Assembly (NCBI GenBank): GCA_964537055.1
Contig: CAZHYV010000005.1
Location: 124,001-188,000 of the forward strand
Direction of reading: 5' to 3'
Source: CAZHYV01 sp964537055
GTDB taxonomy: Bacteria > Myxococcota_A > Polyangia > Palsa-1104 > JAEUJZ01
Length of the DNA: 64,000 nucleotides
The notes below the pieces were generated by a model. It ran no database searches. It had not been told where the DNA came from and was given only the letters and a program-made list of their open reading frames with translations. Shown piece after piece: positions 62,561 through 64,000 of this stretch. The first letter of the stretch is position 1. Each line of letters begins with the position of its first letter. A program made the position numbers and the translations under genes.

Positions 62561-64000
62561 TTCTCTCCTTGGGTTGTAGAGGACTCTAGAAGAGGTTCTT
62601 CACTTAAGAGAGCCAGCTCCTGCTCTATCTTCTGCTCCTTAGCAAATTCTGAGTAAAGCCCACCATGCTTTAAAAGTTCCTCATGCGTTCCCTGCTCAAT
62701 AATCTTTCCTTCATCCAGGACAAGAATATGGTCGCAAATACTAGCCGCCATGACACGGTGGGTAATTAAGAGAAGGCCTGTTCTTTTGAGCTGCCTTGAT
62801 AGAGTCTCTAGAATCGCCTTTTCCGTTTTTGCATCCACCGCGCTTAATGGATCATCAAGAAGAAGGAGTTTGGACTGAGATAAAAGGGCTCTGGCCAGCG
62901 AAATTCGCTGTTTCTGTCCTCCCGATAGCTGAATGCCACGCTCTCCCACGATCGTATCAAATTCTTCTGGCAAATGCTGAATCTCTTCTAGAATCTGCGC
63001 TTCTTGAGCAGCCCTCTCAATCAAATGCACTGCCGAAGGTGAATCAGTCTCAGGAAGAGCAAAACCTATATTTCTTGAGATGGTTGTCGAAAATAAAAAA
63101 GCCTCTTGCTGTGCATATCCTATCGTCTGACGGACAAAGGAGAGGGGCAAATCACAAATATCGTACCCCTCAATAAATACAGCTCCTTTGGGGGTAGGCA
63201 AGAGTCTAGTCAAAAGAAGGGCAAGGGTTGACTTTCCCGAACCCGTTCTCCCGACAACAGCGATCGAACCTCCTGCAGGTACTGAAAATGTAACCTCTGA
63301 GAGTACTCGCTTAGTACCGTACAGAAATGAAAGATTCTTTACGTGCAAAGCTCCTTGAATATTCTTCGGGGCCTGGAGGGGACCATCTTTGGTCTCGGGC
63401 TCCTCGTCGAGGATCTCTTTAAGTCTCGCATACCCTGCTCTTCCCCTCTGTAAAATGCTCATAACGAATCCCAGTGCAATCATAGGCCACGTCATTCGAG
63501 CTAACGCTAAGGAAAATGCAAAAAATCCTCCTGGAGTAATTCCTCCCTGCTGTGGACCCAACAAAAGCAATCGTCCCCCGTACCAGAAAAACAGAAGGAG
63601 CCCTAGTGCTGAAATAGCCCCTGAGAGAGGCCCAAGAGCCCCACGAACCCGGGCAAGATAGAGGCTTGCCTTTAGATACGCTTCGTTTGCTTGGTCGAAA
63701 CGACCCAGTTGGGCCACATCCAAGGCGAAACTACGAATGACCCGAATGCCACTTAGATGGGATTGTAAAAAGCTGCTTAGCGCCCCTATCGCTTCTTGGT
63801 TCTTTCGGTTTCCAGCAAACATCCGTCCTGAAAAGAGTCGCGTAATTAGGAGAAGCATAGGTAAAATCGAGAGGGATACCACCGTGAGTTTCCACGAGAT
63901 GCTGAGCATCACTTGCAGGGCACTCACAAGTGCGAGCCCTACGTTGATCAAATTCATGACGCCAAACCCCATAAGCAGCCGCACCTGCATAAGATCGTTC
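62557..64000 (-). CDS. ABC exporter half-transporter with degenerate Walker B (partial)
   Basis: 481 codons visible; the N-terminus lies beyond the window edge, since the frame is open to base 64000 (NDLMQVRLLMGFG). Transmembrane helices lead to the nucleotide-binding domain: Walker A GRTGSGKSTLALLLT, a canonical LSGGQKQRISLARAL, and Walker B LLLLDDPLSAVDAK, in which the catalytic Glu is Asp. So this subunit gives a good signature but a poor catalytic base, the complement of its partner. It overlaps the next gene by four bases. Confidence 0.92.
   Translation of the reverse strand, partial: NDLMQVRLLMGFGVMNLINVGLALVSALQVMLSISWKLTVVSLSILPMLLLITRLFSGRMFAGNRKNQEAIGALSSFLQSHLSGIRVIRSFALDVAQLGRFDQANEAYLKASLYLARVRGALGPLSGAISALGLLLFFWYGGRLLLLGPQQGGITPGGFFAFSLALARMTWPMIALGFVMSILQRGRAGYARLKEILDEEPETKDGPLQAPKNIQGALHVKNLSFLYGTKRVLSEVTFSVPAGGSIAVVGRTGSGKSTLALLLTRLLPTPKGAVFIEGYDICDLPLSFVRQTIGYAQQEAFLFSTTISRNIGFALPETDSPSAVHLIERAAQEAQILEEIQHLPEEFDTIVGERGIQLSGGQKQRISLARALLSQSKLLLLDDPLSAVDAKTEKAILETLSRQLKRTGLLLITHRVMAASICDHILVLDEGKIIEQGTHEELLKHGGLYSEFAKEQKIEQELALLSEEPLLESSTTQGEK

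Overview
The window comes from a Gram-negative bacterium. It has beta-barrel outer-membrane proteins ending in aromatic residues, an OmpA-type lipoprotein, a TonB-like protein and many lipobox signal peptides. Base composition is close to even, gene density is high, and no rRNA, tRNA, insertion sequence or CRISPR array is visible. The style of the genes recalls small-genome Myxococcota/Polyangiales relatives such as the tick-borne Pajaroellobacter lineage: DUF1844 next to an acidic protein, TPR-dynamin proteins, leucine-rich-repeat and cysteine-rich lipoproteins, Rpn and ATPase-nuclease families. This placement is inference from gene content, not a database match. Layout from left to right: (1) 1-8.2 kb holds cytidine deaminase with an EamA transporter, several small lipoproteins, an LRR lipoprotein, a VapBC-type pair, and tsaD-rsmA. 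(2) 8.2-10.9 kb is accessory: an AAA-ATPase/nuclease fusion and a DUF433/DUF5615 toxin-antitoxin module in which both genes are broken. (3) 10.9-17 kb has mfd, two outer-membrane barrel proteins and a single-span membrane protein. (4) 17.1-22.6 kb is a tight minus-strand operon of an M48-like protein that has lost its zinc ligands, a membrane-anchored dynamin-like GTPase, and a second dynamin-like GTPase fused behind a long TPR region. (5) 23-27.6 kb is a plus-strand run of apaG, a FecB/FecC/FecE-type metal-complex importer and an RNA m5U methyltransferase. (6) 27.6-34.6 kb has an MsrB-MsrA fusion, a third barrel protein, pncB, mgtE, an iron-permease-like protein and an Rpn nuclease with a minisatellite. 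(7) 34.7-39.1 kb is the oxidative pentose phosphate set gnd-zwf-pgl, with an OmpA lipoprotein inside it. (8) 39.2-48.3 kb has further lipoproteins, an EgtD-like methyltransferase beside a 3-methyladenine DNA glycosylase, guaA, a C39-type cysteine peptidase lipoprotein with a beta-propeller partner, and a DUF4143 ATPase behind a palindromic site. (9) 48.5-64 kb has the gyrA-led operon, a Spo0M-like protein, a possible zinc peptidase, a phosphohexomutase, xseA, a TonB-like protein and a heterodimeric ABC exporter cut by the window edge. The most unusual parts are the dynamin pair with the dead M48 homologue, the LRR lipoprotein with a plant-type cap, the suite of small lipoproteins with even numbers of cysteines, the decayed toxin-antitoxin module, and in-frame low-complexity inserts in otherwise conserved housekeeping proteins (TsaD, Mfd).
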